Shown: positions 6,251 to 7,263 of the stretch, piece after piece
Position numbering within the stretch: the stretch's first letter is position 1
Layout of the letters: each line of letters starts with the position of its first letter
DNA from: Pseudomonadota bacterium
GTDB lineage: Bacteria > Pseudomonadota > Gammaproteobacteria > Pseudomonadales > Halieaceae
Length of the DNA: 7,263 nt
Direction: 5' to 3'
NCBI GenBank assembly: GCA_030591305.1
Contig: JAUVBI010000161.1
Coordinates: 1-7,263, forward strand
Program-made: the position numbers and the translations under genes
The notes under the pieces: generated by a model
Told to the model about the DNA's origin: nothing
Seen by the model: only the letters and a program-made list of their open reading frames with translations
Databases searched by the model: none

Positions 6251-7263
6251 ATGAAAAAAATATTATTGGGTTCTTCTGCATTGTTGGTGTTGGGCATCTG
6301 GTTCTTTACGGGTACGGCGCCAGATTTTGCCTACCGAATTCTACCGGGCTATGTACCCGATCCGGATCGGCTGTGGGCGGAAGACCCCTTTGTTAAGTCC
6401 CAGGCAAGCCCGGGGCGAATACCGGCCGGGACGGTGCTACAGCGGCAGCAGTCACAGCTGGATACCGGGGGTGAGCAGGGCTCATCGCCAGAGAAAGTCA
6501 TTCTGTTTGGCGACACCCACGTCCATACCACCAACTCCATCGACGCCTTTTTGTACTCCCTGCCGATGCTGCAGGGCGGGCAGGGTGCCTTTCCCCCGTC
6601 CTACGCCTGTGACTATGCGCGCTACGTGGCGCAACTGGATTTCTATTTCCTGTCCGACCATGCCGAGTCGGTTACGCCCCAGCAGTGGAGCAATGCCATC
6701 GATTCCGTGCAGGAGTGTAATGCCCTGGCCGGGGATAACCCCGACCTGTTTGCCTTTATGGGTTTCGAGTGGACCCAGGTTGGCAAGACTGCCGAAGAGC
6801 ATTATGGTCATCACAATGTACTGTACAAGGATGAGCAGCGCAGTAAGCTTCCCGCCAGGCCGATAGCGGCGAAAAAAGAGGGCAGTCGATGGGCTTCCAA
6901 ACTACCCACAGCACTGCAGTGGCTGGATCCACGGCACAAAGATTACTACGCCGCCTTTAACACGATGATAGATACCGTAGCTGCTCTGTCACCCTGTGCC
7001 GAAGGCGTACCTTCACCGCAACTGCCGGCGGACTGCTTTGAAGCGGTAAAAACCCCCGGCGAGCTCTATAGCAAACTGGACGAGTGGGGCCTCGATACCA
7101 TCGTTATCCCCCACGGCAGCGCCTGGGGCAACTACACACCGCCCAATGCTAACTGGTCCCACCAGTTGAACGCAGACAATGTCGATGCGGATAAAGGTCG
7201 CCTGATTGAAGTGTACTCGGGCCATGGTAACTCCGAGCAATACGCCTCGTTCAATGCCCGCGA
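6251..7263 (+). CDS. Second DUF3604 (PHP-like) protein, N-terminal part (runs off right edge)
   Basis: Open for 337 codons from ATG 6251 to the window end, with no stop. GAAGG lies seven bases upstream of the start. Residues 4-20 (ILLGSSALLVLGIWFFT) form one hydrophobic segment with no obvious signal-peptidase site, so the protein may stay anchored in the inner membrane facing the periplasm. PHP-type motifs follow: FGDTHVHTTNSIDAF from 86, LSDHAES from 134, FEWT 172-175, HYGHHNV from 184, IPHGS from 286 and EVYSGHGNSE from 320. This is the same motif order as in the preceding gene, but an insert of about 65 residues around 195-260 and the different N-terminus mark it as a diverged paralogue. 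The 31-base gap to the preceding stop indicates one operon. The C-terminus, including the TDSHN-type motif, lies outside the window. The reaction is unknown. Confidence 0.88.
   Translation, partial: MKKILLGSSALLVLGIWFFTGTAPDFAYRILPGYVPDPDRLWAEDPFVKSQASPGRIPAGTVLQRQQSQLDTGGEQGSSPEKVILFGDTHVHTTNSIDAFLYSLPMLQGGQGAFPPSYACDYARYVAQLDFYFLSDHAESVTPQQWSNAIDSVQECNALAGDNPDLFAFMGFEWTQVGKTAEEHYGHHNVLYKDEQRSKLPARPIAAKKEGSRWASKLPTALQWLDPRHKDYYAAFNTMIDTVAALSPCAEGVPSPQLPADCFEAVKTPGELYSKLDEWGLDTIVIPHGSAWGNYTPPNANWSHQLNADNVDADKGRLIEVYSGHGNSEQYASFNAR

Overview
The window looks like an accessory catabolic island of a Gram-negative bacterium, most likely a marine gammaproteobacterium. A TonB-dependent outer-membrane receptor, two exported DUF3604 proteins and an exported metallo-beta-lactamase-fold hydrolase point this way. 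The taxonomic guess is an inference from gene content and moderate G+C, not from any marker gene.

Layout. The left two thirds (1-4109) is read on the minus strand. In transcription order it holds a 17-codon truncated copy of a dehydratase start (4109-4056), an exported RNase Z/AtsA-like MBL-fold hydrolase (4034-3105), an IlvD/Edd-family dehydratase (3038-1395), a D-2-hydroxyacid dehydrogenase (1360-428) and the first 100 codons of a TonB-dependent receptor (302 to the window edge). The right third is read on the plus strand and holds two tandem DUF3604 genes: 4377-6219, broken by a one-base frameshift, and 6251 to the right edge. The two transcription units diverge from a gene-poor stretch at about 4110-4376.

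How the genes may work together (inference). The receptor would import a substrate across the outer membrane. The periplasmic or membrane-anchored hydrolases (MBL-fold, DUF3604 pair) could release or trim it. The cytoplasmic dehydratase would turn a 2,3-dihydroxy acid or sugar acid into a 2-keto acid, and the dehydrogenase would interconvert a 2-keto acid or glyoxylate with a 2-hydroxy acid. The substrate cannot be read from the sequence.

Most notable observations. (1) The MBL gene is bracketed by an 87-bp direct repeat (72 of 87 positions identical by hand alignment). It carries the dehydratase 5' leader, ribosome-binding site and first codons, so a dead 5' fragment of the dehydratase gene sits directly upstream of the MBL gene. 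(2) The first DUF3604 gene has one extra base near 4485, which separates its signal peptide from the metal-binding GDLHVHT motif. (3) A perfect 17-bp palindrome lies upstream of the receptor gene. (4) The dehydratase has a non-standard cysteine layout and an Edd-like GTAN segment.
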